DNA of 7,119 nt from an uncultured Candidatus Melainabacteria bacterium (GTDB taxonomy: Bacteria > Cyanobacteriota > Vampirovibrionia > LMEP-6097). Location of the stretch: assembly GCA_937927525.1 (NCBI GenBank), contig CALBDR010000237.1:1-7119 (forward strand), written 5' to 3'. Numbering within the stretch: the stretch's first letter is position 1; the number at the start of each line of letters is the position of its first letter. The translations under genes and the position numbers were made by a program. Positions 1-6,605 of the stretch are shown in pieces. Under the pieces are notes generated by a model, which worked only from the letters and a program-made list of their open reading frames with translations, had not been told where the DNA came from and ran no database searches.

Positions 1-762
1 ATTTTGTACTGGAATATTTAGTAAGTTAATTAATTTATGTATTTCTTCTTTTGCTTTTGCAAGCTTAACACCGTGACCTATTACGAGAAGTGGTCTAGAT
101 GCTTGTTTTAGCTCATCTAAAAGAGTATCTAAATCTAAATGGCTTAATTTTTCTTTTTCTAGATTGAGATAATTATTTATTTGTTCGTTGAATTGCTCTA
201 GAGGGCTAATATCTTCTTCTTTAAGTTCAATGGTGCTTGCTTGAACATCTAATGGAATATCCAACCAAACAGGACCTGGCCTTCCAGTATTGGCGATAGC
301 TACAGCATTGCTGAGCTCAGTTTTAATATCATTTGGGTTTGTGATTTTTTTTGCATATTTAGTTATTGAGGAAACTAAAGATATAGCATCTATCTCTTGA
401 AAGCCTCTTTGTCTGATATTTAAATCATCAAGAGATGAGGCTCTAGATACTTGACCTGAGATAACTATCATAGGGGTACTATCTAGGAAAGCTCCAGCTA
501 CTCCGGTGATCGCGTTCGTGACGCCAGGTCCCGAGGTTACAAATAAAATACTTGTAGAGTTTTTAGTTCTGCCATAGGCATCAGCTGCAATTGAGCAGGC
601 TTGCTCATGGTGCATGCAGGTATAGTCAAGCGATTCTTCGCGAGCTAAGCTATCGAGTAAGTGCATCATGCCACCGCCTGAAAGCAAGAATACATGCTTA
701 GAGCCAGTTAAGCTAGCTAGGTTACTACAGATGAAATCAGATACTTTTATTTTAGTCATCAT
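1..762 (-). CDS. Acetolactate-synthase-like thiamine diphosphate enzyme, N-terminal part (3' end beyond left edge)
   Basis: This is the first 254 residues of a TPP-dependent enzyme of the acetolactate synthase/pyruvate oxidase superfamily (usually about 550-600 aa). The N-terminal pyrimidine-binding domain is clear. HHEQA at residues 51-55 supplies the glutamate (E53) that activates the thiamine aminopyrimidine. TSGPGVTN (76-83), GFQEID (120-125) and GRPGPVWLDIP (160-170) are family hallmarks. The central domain begins near RPLLVIGHG (223-231). The C-terminal diphosphate-binding GDG...N domain lies outside the window. Two consecutive ATGs (762 and 759) overlap the end of the cupin gene by 11 or 8 bp. 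No Shine-Dalgarno is visible, so translation is probably coupled. In a polysaccharide locus such enzymes may add a two-carbon acetyl unit to a keto-sugar (YerE is the known model) or act on a 2-keto acid. The context makes housekeeping branched-chain amino acid synthesis less likely. The family is certain; the substrate is unknown. Confidence 0.93.
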   Translation of the reverse strand, partial: MMTKIKVSDFICSNLASLTGSKHVFLLSGGGMMHLLDSLAREESLDYTCMHHEQACSIAADAYGRTKNSTSILFVTSGPGVTNAITGVAGAFLDSTPMIVISGQVSRASSLDDLNIRQRGFQEIDAISLVSSITKYAKKITNPNDIKTELSNAVAIANTGRPGPVWLDIPLDVQASTIELKEEDISPLEQFNEQINNYLNLEKEKLSHLDLDTLLDELKQASRPLLVIGHGVKLAKAKEEIHKLINLLNIPVQN

Positions 763-1537
763 TGAAAGTAATTTTTAATAGCGTTTGACCTTGAAGTTTT
801 TTTAGAGCTTCTTGATGTTTTTTGAAAGTATTATGAGTAAAGACTTCAGCGCTAGGGTGGCAAATGTAGTGAGAATCTGATTCGAAGAGTTTCGATGAAG
901 TTGATAATACTGCAAGTAATTCATTTTCATTTACTTCATGGATGTTATTAATATTTTTAGTGAGGAAGAAATCTGCATTTTGAAAATTATCCTCAGGGTT
1001 ACTTGGAGTGATTTGGATTAAATCATCTCGCTCTGAGATTTTATCGTAGTCTTTTAGAGACTCATAACCTTTATCTTTTCTTCCGTAATTATCACTGAGC
1101 CTAATTAGATCAGCTTTATCAACAGGACTTTCAATTTCTAAGATCCAAGTATTATCCTCTAGAGCACAGGTTCTATGAAAGACTTTCGCTTCGAGATGAA
1201 TAACATCTCCTCTACTTAAAATATGATCACCAGTAAAAGTCGAGCAGTTTACTTTTCCTTTTAAAACTAATAAAGCAGTTTTTTTATTAGGGTGGCAGTG
1301 AAAGCTAGTGCCAGCATCTTTTTTTAGGCATAACGCCCAGATTGCAGAGTTTTTGCATTCATAAAATAAATATTCATAACCCCATGGTTTTTTTACTACG
1401 TAAGGTGAGAAATCAATATTTTCCTGTCCTTTATATTCGAAGTCCACGATAATATCACTAAGATTCTTTAAATCAGACTCTAATGGAACGATTCTAATAT
1501 TTTTACTTTTGTTTCTAGTGATTACGCTTTGAGCCAT
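752..1537 (-). CDS. Cupin-domain protein, probable sugar-modification or metal-binding enzyme
   Basis: This is a 261-aa soluble protein with a single recognisable cupin beta-barrel at about residues 48-150. KKPWGYE (49-55) opens the barrel. Motif 1 contains HCH (H80, H82) and motif 2 contributes H121 (VFHRT), so three histidine metal ligands are present. The glutamate expected three to four residues after the second His is replaced by the run PNKKTALL. VDKADLIRLSDNYGR (139-153) closes the domain. The last 110 residues or so (154-261) are charged and match no domain I recognise. Relatives of such cupins include dTDP-sugar epimerases, ketoisomerases and phosphomannose isomerases, but no catalytic signature assigns one of these. 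The start overlaps the nucleotidyltransferase gene by 16 bp and the end overlaps the TPP gene, so the three are probably co-translated and act in one pathway. The cupin fold is well supported; the reaction is not. Confidence 0.9.
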   Translation of the reverse strand: MAQSVITRNKSKNIRIVPLESDLKNLSDIIVDFEYKGQENIDFSPYVVKKPWGYEYLFYECKNSAIWALCLKKDAGTSFHCHPNKKTALLVLKGKVNCSTFTGDHILSRGDVIHLEAKVFHRTCALEDNTWILEIESPVDKADLIRLSDNYGRKDKGYESLKDYDKISERDDLIQITPSNPEDNFQNADFFLTKNINNIHEVNENELLAVLSTSSKLFESDSHYICHPSAEVFTHNTFKKHQEALKKLQGQTLLKITFNDD

Positions 1538-2319
1538 ACCATATTATTTTTATACCAAAGATCATTTAAATAATTAACATCCCTTTGGTGGTCAACTGCA
1601 CACCAAAAGTCATTATGTTTATATAGTTCTAATTCTTTATCCTGGACTAATTGTTTGAAAACTTCTTTTTCTAAGCAGCATTCTTTGTTTACATTTATGT
1701 AATCAAAGATTTTATTTGAGAGCAGCATATATCCTCCATTAATCCAACCTTTCTCAGATGAGATTTGTGACATGCTGTTATAGTCTGTTACTTCAGAATC
1801 ATTACAGATAAATTCACCATAGCGGTAAATCGGTTTTACACCAGTAACACAGGCTGTGCGTGAGTTATTTTTAAAATTATCATAGAGATCTTTGATATTG
1901 ATATTTGATATACAGTCAGAATAAGCTACGAAAAAGCTATCTTCATCTCTGAGATAATCTTTTAATCTTGCAATTCTTGCACCAGTGTTAGCCTCAATTC
2001 CAGTGTTGATAAAATTAATTTGCCAGTCTCTATCTTCACCCTGACCATAGTATTTAATGGTGTTATCTTTTTGGTCAAAAGCTATATCTAGATTATATTT
2101 AGAGAAATCTATAAAGTAATCTCTAATTTCATTATTACAATAGCCACAGGCTAAAACAAATTTTTTAACTCCGAAAAGATAAAATCTTTTCATTATATGC
2201 CAGACTAAAGCTCTATCCCCTAGAGGAATTAAAGCCTTCGGGATTCTTCCTGTGTCATTATCCAGAATTATACCGGAGCCACCACAAAGAATTACCGCTG
2301 TCGAGTCATTTAGTGACAT
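1522..2319 (-). CDS. Sugar-1-phosphate nucleotidyltransferase, RfbF (glucose-1-phosphate cytidylyltransferase)-like
   Basis: At 265 aa this is the normal length for RfbF-type enzymes, which join a nucleoside triphosphate (CTP for RfbF) and a sugar 1-phosphate into an NDP-sugar plus pyrophosphate in the cytoplasm. The Rossmann-like nucleotidyltransferase fold spans the whole protein. AVILCGGSG (8-16) is the nucleotide loop. IPKALIPLG (26-34) carries the conserved Lys28. LVWHIMKRF (38-46) and the following CGY (58-60) match the RfbF pattern closely. AYSDC (132-136) supplies the first metal-binding Asp (D135), WINGGY (192-197) is the sugar site, and FWCAVDHQRD (238-247) supplies the second Asp (D243). 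The usual GxGTR loop reads GSGII, so the triphosphate-contacting Arg is missing. The nucleotide and sugar specificity is therefore uncertain and CTP is only the best guess. It starts 9 bp after the FkbM gene and overlaps the cupin gene by 16 bp. Confidence 0.92.
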   Translation of the reverse strand: MSLNDSTAVILCGGSGIILDNDTGRIPKALIPLGDRALVWHIMKRFYLFGVKKFVLACGYCNNEIRDYFIDFSKYNLDIAFDQKDNTIKYYGQGEDRDWQINFINTGIEANTGARIARLKDYLRDEDSFFVAYSDCISNINIKDLYDNFKNNSRTACVTGVKPIYRYGEFICNDSEVTDYNSMSQISSEKGWINGGYMLLSNKIFDYINVNKECCLEKEVFKQLVQDKELELYKHNDFWCAVDHQRDVNYLNDLWYKNNMVWLKA

Positions 2320-2328
2320 ATAAATATT

Positions 2329-3219
2329 CTATACCGAAAACTTTTTTATTAGATCTCTATGTTTAGTATTTTGCAGAAACACAAAGTTTGACTCTAAGTC
2401 TTCTTCCGACATATGTGGATAAATTTTTAATTTATTATTCTCTAGAATTTGATAACAAGAGTAATCATACTCATTAAGATAATGGATTAGATCATTTGGA
2501 TGATAGTTAAAGTGTTTAGTCCATTTGCGAACCATTTCTAAAAAGAGGATTGGTTGATGTTTGTGAATTAGATTAGAGGCACCTTGTAACACTAATAACT
2601 CAGCTCCTTCTACATCAATTTTAATAAAGTCAGGTTTAGTTTCTACTGTAGCGAAAGAATCTAAAGTTTTTAAATCTATATCTGTTAATTTTTCTTGAGA
2701 GTGACTGTCTATCGTGCTAGCAAGACTTGTATGAGCAGAGTTCATAGGGTCATAATAAATCTGTGCTTTACTATTTTCATTTGAAAAACCGAATTGGTAT
2801 GTTTTGATATTTTGAAATTGATTTAATTTCAGATTCTGCTTAAAGTCATGAAATAAATCCTTAACAGGTTCAAATGCATGGATAGTAGCATTCGGGAAAC
2901 GTGCAGCTAATTCTAAGCTGAACCAACCACAGTTAGCACCGACATCATAAATATTTTTACAATCTTGAGCTAAGCCTAGAATCATATTTAGTTCTTTATT
3001 TTCATATTCACCAAAGTTAAGTGCTTCTGATTGAGGGATTCTTTTATCCCCTGGTCTTAAATGCATTTTTATACCAGTGTTTGTAAAGCTAATTATTACT
3101 GAATTTGCAAGGATCTCAATTTTTTCAATTATGGAATTATCTAGTTTCTTTGCAAAATCAAATAAAACTAAATTTTTTTGAGATTGTTCTTCGATGAATT
3201 TTTCTTTAGATAAGACCAT
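2329..3219 (-). CDS. FkbM-family SAM-dependent methyltransferase
   Basis: This 296-aa protein has the Methyltransf_21/FkbM domain in its C-terminal two thirds. The SAM-binding motif I is IYDVGANCGWFSL (90-102), followed by the acidic loop HAFEP (114-118). The family signature IKIDVEGAE is at 199-207, and LQGA follows. Residues 1-85 form a family-typical N-terminal extension that probably contacts substrate. There is no signal peptide or membrane segment. FkbM enzymes O-methylate sugars, polyketides or related hydroxyl acceptors, and in polysaccharide loci they commonly cap or decorate a sugar residue; the acceptor cannot be read from sequence. An in-frame TAG lies three codons upstream of the ATG, which fixes the start at 3219. 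A weak GAAG lies only 3 nt upstream, and the ATG overlaps the stop of a five-codon mini-ORF (TAATG), so translation may rely on reinitiation. Confidence 0.93.
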   Translation of the reverse strand: MVLSKEKFIEEQSQKNLVLFDFAKKLDNSIIEKIEILANSVIISFTNTGIKMHLRPGDKRIPQSEALNFGEYENKELNMILGLAQDCKNIYDVGANCGWFSLELAARFPNATIHAFEPVKDLFHDFKQNLKLNQFQNIKTYQFGFSNENSKAQIYYDPMNSAHTSLASTIDSHSQEKLTDIDLKTLDSFATVETKPDFIKIDVEGAELLVLQGASNLIHKHQPILFLEMVRKWTKHFNYHPNDLIHYLNEYDYSCYQILENNKLKIYPHMSEEDLESNFVFLQNTKHRDLIKKFSV

Positions 3220-3221
3220 TA

Positions 3222-3269
3222 GCTTCTATAAGCCATTATTTACAATAAAAATAACTAGGTTAGTTTCAT
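3222..3269 (-). other. Intergenic spacer with two chained mini-ORFs (possible translational coupling)
   Basis: Between the two methyltransferase genes the stop of the upstream gene reads TAATG, opening a four-codon ORF (MKLT, 3269-3255). After 18 nt a second ATG (3236) opens a five-codon ORF (MAYRS) whose TAA at 3221-3219 overlaps the FkbM start ATG as TAATG. The sequence shows this directly. Whether ribosomes use it to pass from one gene to the next is inference, and AT-rich DNA produces such arrangements by chance. Confidence 0.3.
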
Positions 3270-4255
3270 TATCCTGGTTTGTTTGCTATACAACGCATAT
3301 GACTAGATAACATTCTATCTCGTAAAAAGTTCTGGAATTCCTTGCTTCTTTCTTTGTTCTCCAAAATAAACTTGAGGGTTGATTTTAAAGAATTGCAATT
3401 GATTAGCTGAAGAGATTCTTGAAGTATTTCTACATCTAAATTACCCGGTGTAGAAATTCTGCTATTAATAAAATTATGATTTTTAAGTATAATTTCTATT
3501 GAATTAGGGTTATATAAACGAATATGATCAAAATATAATTGTGCTGAGTTTTCTTTGAGGGAGTTGACTTCAAGGCTGTCACCATTAGGACAAGTTAGTA
3601 TTAGTACGCCACCAGGCTTAAGATATGTAAAAACTTTTTTGAAAAATTTTGAAGGATCAATTAAATGCTCTAGAACTTCAAAAGACACTACCATATCGAC
3701 TTGGAGGTCAATATCCAATTTATCAAAACTTGAGCGCAGTATTGTTACATTTTTTGAATCAATATTTAATTCTTGTGGCTCTACAACATACATATGGTTG
3801 ACTTCATTTATCTTGCAAACTTTACTGGCAAGTTCACCTCTCCCACCTCCGATTTCTAAAATAGAGATTGGTTCTTTCTTTAATAACGAAATCTCATCTT
3901 TTATAATATTAAATCTCTGAAGATACATTTTTTCACGGGATTCACTAATTGAGATTGGTTCTTCTTCTCTCCAGATTCTCATAGCTTCACTTGTATTAAG
4001 AAATTCTATTATCTGTTCTTCTGGTGGATGAGGATTTGTAAGTATTGTCTTGCAAGATTGACATTGATCATAGTGTAACCCCCATAAGGTAGTAAATCTT
4101 TTTAGATGGATGTTTCCACATACTGGACATTTATCTATTTTGATGAATCTACTTTCCGTATTTTTTGCAAAATCAATTACCTCAAGTTTTAGTTTATTGA
4201 TAACTAATTCAGTAAAGTTTTTTTCGTGAATCTCATTTAGTGTAAATTCTGTCAT
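3269..4255 (-). CDS. Class I SAM-dependent methyltransferase with N-terminal zinc ribbon
   Basis: This is a 328-aa cytoplasmic protein. After about 40 leading residues, a four-cysteine zinc-binding module (CPVC at 43-46, CQSC at 65-68) is followed by TNPHP (73-77). A class I methyltransferase core comes next: motif I LEIGGGRGE (133-141), acidic VEPQE (158-162), FEVLEHL (192-198) and the post-motif KPGGVLIL (213-220) with CPNG (222-225). The zinc module plus this core resembles the Methyltransf_13/Methyltransf_23 arrangement of NDP-sugar C-methyltransferases and many polysaccharide-locus enzymes. True sugar C-methyltransferases are usually about 400 aa with an extra C-terminal domain, which is missing or much reduced here. 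A C-methylation role is therefore possible but unproven. It is the first gene of the minus-strand unit. The ATG at 4255 has no Shine-Dalgarno, and its promoter must lie in the divergent region to its right. Confidence 0.9.
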   Translation of the reverse strand: MTEFTLNEIHEKNFTELVINKLKLEVIDFAKNTESRFIKIDKCPVCGNIHLKRFTTLWGLHYDQCQSCKTILTNPHPPEEQIIEFLNTSEAMRIWREEEPISISESREKMYLQRFNIIKDEISLLKKEPISILEIGGGRGELASKVCKINEVNHMYVVEPQELNIDSKNVTILRSSFDKLDIDLQVDMVVSFEVLEHLIDPSKFFKKVFTYLKPGGVLILTCPNGDSLEVNSLKENSAQLYFDHIRLYNPNSIEIILKNHNFINSRISTPGNLDVEILQESLQLINCNSLKSTLKFILENKERSKEFQNFLRDRMLSSHMRCIANKPG

Positions 4256-4283
4256 TATAGAAGTAGTATATCTCAGAAAAACA

Positions 4284-4295
4284 TACTTATAAGTA
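4284..4295. repeat. 12-bp perfect palindrome TACTTATAAGTA
   Basis: TACTTA is followed directly by its reverse complement TAAGTA in the divergent promoter region, 28 bp upstream of the minus-strand methyltransferase start. It contains a TATAAG hexamer readable on both strands, so it could be an operator or overlap a -10 element. In AT-rich DNA a 12-bp palindrome can occur by chance, and no regulator is encoded in the window. Confidence 0.35.
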
Positions 4296-4364
4296 CGAAA
4301 GATTGATTTAGATATGTACTATATAAATATTTACAGATTTTAGTAGGGTTAACTAGATCCAAAA

Positions 4365-4383
4365 GGCTAATTTTTAATAAGCC
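4365..4383. repeat. Short imperfect AT-rich inverted repeat
   Basis: GGCT (4365-4368) pairs with AGCC (4380-4383). After one A-A mismatch, three more A-T pairs form around a TTT loop, giving a seven-pair stem. On the minus strand the stem is followed by TTTT, a faint intrinsic-terminator look that could stop antisense transcription coming out of pseB. The stem is weak and the T-run short, so a regulatory or chance origin is equally possible. Confidence 0.2.
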
Positions 4384-4447
4384 AGATGATTCTATTTGAT
4401 AAAAAAAATATTTCTGTGGTAAGTTGAAGTTGTATGGTGTGTTTACA

Positions 4448-5458
4448 ATGGAAAGAAAGCTAGGCTATAAGAAATTTTTAATAACTGGCGGTACAGGATC
4501 TTTTGGACAAGCTCTTACATCCTACCTTCTTGAGAATTTTGCTGATCAAATTGAAAGGTTAGTAATATATTCTCGTGATGAGTATAAACAATTCGAAATG
4601 TCTCAAAAATTTAGCCAGAAAGATTATCCACAAATAAGATACTTCTTGGGGGATGTTCGTGATGAGGATCGTTTGATGAAAGCCTTTTATGAAGTAGAAG
4701 TGATTATTCATGCAGCAGCACTAAAGCAAGTGCCAGCAACTGAGTATAACCCTTTTGAGTGTATTAAGACAAATGTTCTAGGTGCTCAGAATATTATTAA
4801 TGCTGCTTTAAAAACTGATATAAAGAAAGTTATAGCTCTATCTACTGACAAGGCAGCTGCTCCGATTAATTTATATGGAGCTACAAAGCTATGTTCTGAT
4901 AAGCTTTTTGTAGCAGCTAATAAATTTGCTCCAAAAATGGATTTGGCTGTTGTTAGGTATGGTAATGTCATGTGTTCAAGAGGGTCAGTTATTCCCTTCT
5001 TCCTAAGTCAAAGAGATAAAGGTACCCTTTCGATTACACACAAGGATATGACTAGATTCAATATTACTTTGAGTCAGGCTGTTGAAAATGTTATGCTCGC
5101 GCTTCATGATTCTTTTGGCGGAGAAATTTTCGTTCCGAAGTTGCCATCTTATAGGATTTTAGACTTAGCTCAAGCAATTGCCCCAAATTGTGATTATGAG
5201 TATGTAGGTTTGAGAGCTGGCGAGAAAATACATGAAGAAATGATTACTGCATCAGATTCATTTTCAACATATGATTTTGGGGATCACTTTAGAATTCTCC
5301 CTTATTCTTTAAGTGATAAACTTAGTAAATATATTAAAGACTCTGGTGCTGAAAAGGTTTCTAATCACTTTGCTTATAATTCTGGTAGTAATGATACCTG
5401 GTTGACTCCAGAAGAATTAAGGAAATTGATTAGTTGTGAAGTTGGCTATGAAATATAA
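4448..5458 (+). CDS. pseB: UDP-N-acetylglucosamine 4,6-dehydratase (inverting), PseB
   Basis: PseB removes water from UDP-GlcNAc and inverts C5, giving UDP-2-acetamido-2,6-dideoxy-beta-L-arabino-4-hexulose, the first step to pseudaminic acid. With the ATG at 4448 the protein is 336 aa, normal for PseB/FlaA1. An extended SDR Rossmann fold opens with the NAD(P) motif GGTGSFG (14-20), then YSRDEYKQFEM (41-51) and GDVRD (68-72). The catalytic residues lie in STDKA (132-136: T133, D134, K135) and NLYGATK (141-147: Y143, K147), the same spacing as FlaA1. NLYGATK, rather than NAMGISK, favours PseB over the related FnlA/WbjB enzymes. An in-frame TTG at 4424 would add eight residues. The ATG is preferred because the Rossmann motif then begins at the usual distance, although neither start has a good ribosome-binding site. 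It overlaps pseC by 11 bp and is transcribed opposite to the genes on both sides. Confidence 0.95.
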   Translation: MERKLGYKKFLITGGTGSFGQALTSYLLENFADQIERLVIYSRDEYKQFEMSQKFSQKDYPQIRYFLGDVRDEDRLMKAFYEVEVIIHAAALKQVPATEYNPFECIKTNVLGAQNIINAALKTDIKKVIALSTDKAAAPINLYGATKLCSDKLFVAANKFAPKMDLAVVRYGNVMCSRGSVIPFFLSQRDKGTLSITHKDMTRFNITLSQAVENVMLALHDSFGGEIFVPKLPSYRILDLAQAIAPNCDYEYVGLRAGEKIHEEMITASDSFSTYDFGDHFRILPYSLSDKLSKYIKDSGAEKVSNHFAYNSGSNDTWLTPEELRKLISCEVGYEI

Positions 5459-6596
5459 AATTCCATATGGGAAGCAAAGTATCGATGAGTCTGATATTAA
5501 CTCAGTTGTTGAGGTCTTAAGGTCTGATTATTTGACTCAGGGACCAAAAGTTTTAGAATTTGAAAAAAAAATTGCTAACTTCTGTGGCTCTAAATATGCA
5601 GTAGCTTGCTCAAGTGGTACAGCTGCATTACATCTTTCATATCAAATATTAAGTAATAAATCTAAAAGAGGGAAAGTTTTGACCACGGCTCTTAGCTTTT
5701 CTGCAACCTCAAATGCACTCATGTATTGTGGGTTGATCCCCGAATTTGTTGATATCGATAATAATAATTATTGTATCTCTATAAATGAGTTAGGGAAAAA
5801 GATTAAAGCTAATCCAGAAGAATTTGTTGGGATTGCAGTTGTTCACTATGCTGGATATCCAATAGATATGATGAAAGTCAAAGAGATTGCTGACAATTAT
5901 AATTTATGGGTTGTTGAGGATTCTTGTCATGCATTAGGTGGAAGTTTCATAAATAATGATTATATATCCAAGATAGGATCTTCTGATTATTCATCTTTTT
6001 CTACTTTTTCTTTTCATCCTGTCAAGCATATTACTACTGGTGAGGGGGGGATGGTGACAACAAATGATAAATCGCTCTATGAGCAGTTGTTGCTCTTAAG
6101 ATCACATGGTATTAAAAAAGATTTTAACCACGACGACGAGTTGTGGAGACAAGACCTTACAGTATTAGGGTTTAATTACAGAATGTCTGATATTAATGCT
6201 GCTTTAGGTGTCTCTCAATTAGATAAACTTGAAAGATTTATAAAAGTTAGAAACGAGATCGCAGAGTATTACAATGAAAATTTGAGTGATTTACCAATCA
6301 CTCTTCCTGAAAAATGTAATCATATACATGCATACCATCTTTACGTAATTCTTACAGATTTTAGAAAAGATCTATATCATTTTTTAAGAGAAAAGAATAT
6401 CTTCACGCAAGTTCATTATGTCCCTATTTGCGAGATGTCCTTGTATACTTCACTGATCGATTCATATGGGTCTAATCTTAAAAATACTAATTATTTTTAT
6501 AATAGATGTTTAAGCTTACCTATTTACCCTGATTTAAAAAGGGATGAGCAAGATTACGTTATTGATTCTATTAAAAAGTTTTTTGGAAAAATTTAG
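5448..6596 (+). CDS. pseC: UDP-4-amino-4,6-dideoxy-N-acetyl-beta-L-altrosamine transaminase, PseC
   Basis: PseC is a PLP-dependent sugar aminotransferase (DegT/DnrJ/EryC1 fold) that transfers the amino group of glutamate onto C4 of the PseB product. With the ATG at 5448 it has 382 aa, typical of the family. IPYGKQSIDESDI (5-17) and LTQGPKVLEFE (29-39) are the standard N-terminus. SSGTAAL (55-61) binds the PLP phosphate, VVEDSCHALGG (155-165) holds D158, which contacts the PLP ring nitrogen, and FHPVKHITTGEGG (189-201) contains the Schiff-base lysine K193. The C-terminal half carries the small domain. A GTG at 5436 could add four residues, but homologues begin near IPYG, so ATG is preferred. 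It overlaps pseB by 11 bp, which implies one transcript and consecutive steps. Its stop lies 9 bp from the stop of the convergent gene, with no terminator visible between them. Close relatives (other 4-aminotransferases such as ArnB-like enzymes) are less likely beside PseB. Confidence 0.94.
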   Translation: MKYKIPYGKQSIDESDINSVVEVLRSDYLTQGPKVLEFEKKIANFCGSKYAVACSSGTAALHLSYQILSNKSKRGKVLTTALSFSATSNALMYCGLIPEFVDIDNNNYCISINELGKKIKANPEEFVGIAVVHYAGYPIDMMKVKEIADNYNLWVVEDSCHALGGSFINNDYISKIGSSDYSSFSTFSFHPVKHITTGEGGMVTTNDKSLYEQLLLLRSHGIKKDFNHDDELWRQDLTVLGFNYRMSDINAALGVSQLDKLERFIKVRNEIAEYYNENLSDLPITLPEKCNHIHAYHLYVILTDFRKDLYHFLREKNIFTQVHYVPICEMSLYTSLIDSYGSNLKNTNYFYNRCLSLPIYPDLKRDEQDYVIDSIKKFFGKI

Positions 6597-6605
6597 TCAT
6601 TTGCT

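Larger units (their letters stand above)
4256..4447. promoter_or_regulatory. Divergent intergenic region between methyltransferase operon and pseBC
   Basis: These 192 bases separate two head-to-head transcription units and should hold both promoters. The DNA is very AT-rich, so many -10-like hexamers occur. Examples are TATAAG inside the palindrome at 4284-4295, TATAAA at 4322-4327 on plus and TATAGT on minus at 4323-4318. A fairly good -35-like TTTACA lies at 4330-4335 on plus but has only a poor -10 (TAGATC, 4354-4359) at suitable spacing. No -35/-10 pair is convincing on either strand, so no exact promoter is called. No protein-coding signal is seen. Confidence 0.5.

Noticed and set aside
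1..762. Housekeeping acetolactate synthase large subunit (ilvB)
   Set aside because: It overlaps a cupin and a sugar nucleotidyltransferase gene in a polysaccharide cluster; a dedicated glycan role is more likely, though the C-terminal domain is needed to settle this.
3555..3920. 121-codon plus-strand open frame
   Set aside because: It lies wholly antisense to the zinc-ribbon methyltransferase, whose motifs are clear; its translation shows no domain and is Ser/Ile-rich as expected of a shadow frame.
4365..4383. Intrinsic terminator
   Set aside because: The stem is short, AT-rich and mismatched with a T-run of only four on the minus strand, so it is kept only as a low-confidence inverted repeat.
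4424..4447. TTG start at 4424 for pseB
   Set aside because: It would add eight residues before the usual N-terminus and has no better ribosome-binding site; the ATG at 4448 fits the family length.
4786..4971. 61-codon minus-strand open frame
   Set aside because: Antisense to the catalytic region of pseB, with no recognisable features of its own.
5436..5447. GTG start at 5436 for pseC
   Set aside because: Homologues begin close to the IPYG motif and an ATG lies four codons later; a purine-rich AAGGAA upstream of the GTG is too far away to decide for it.
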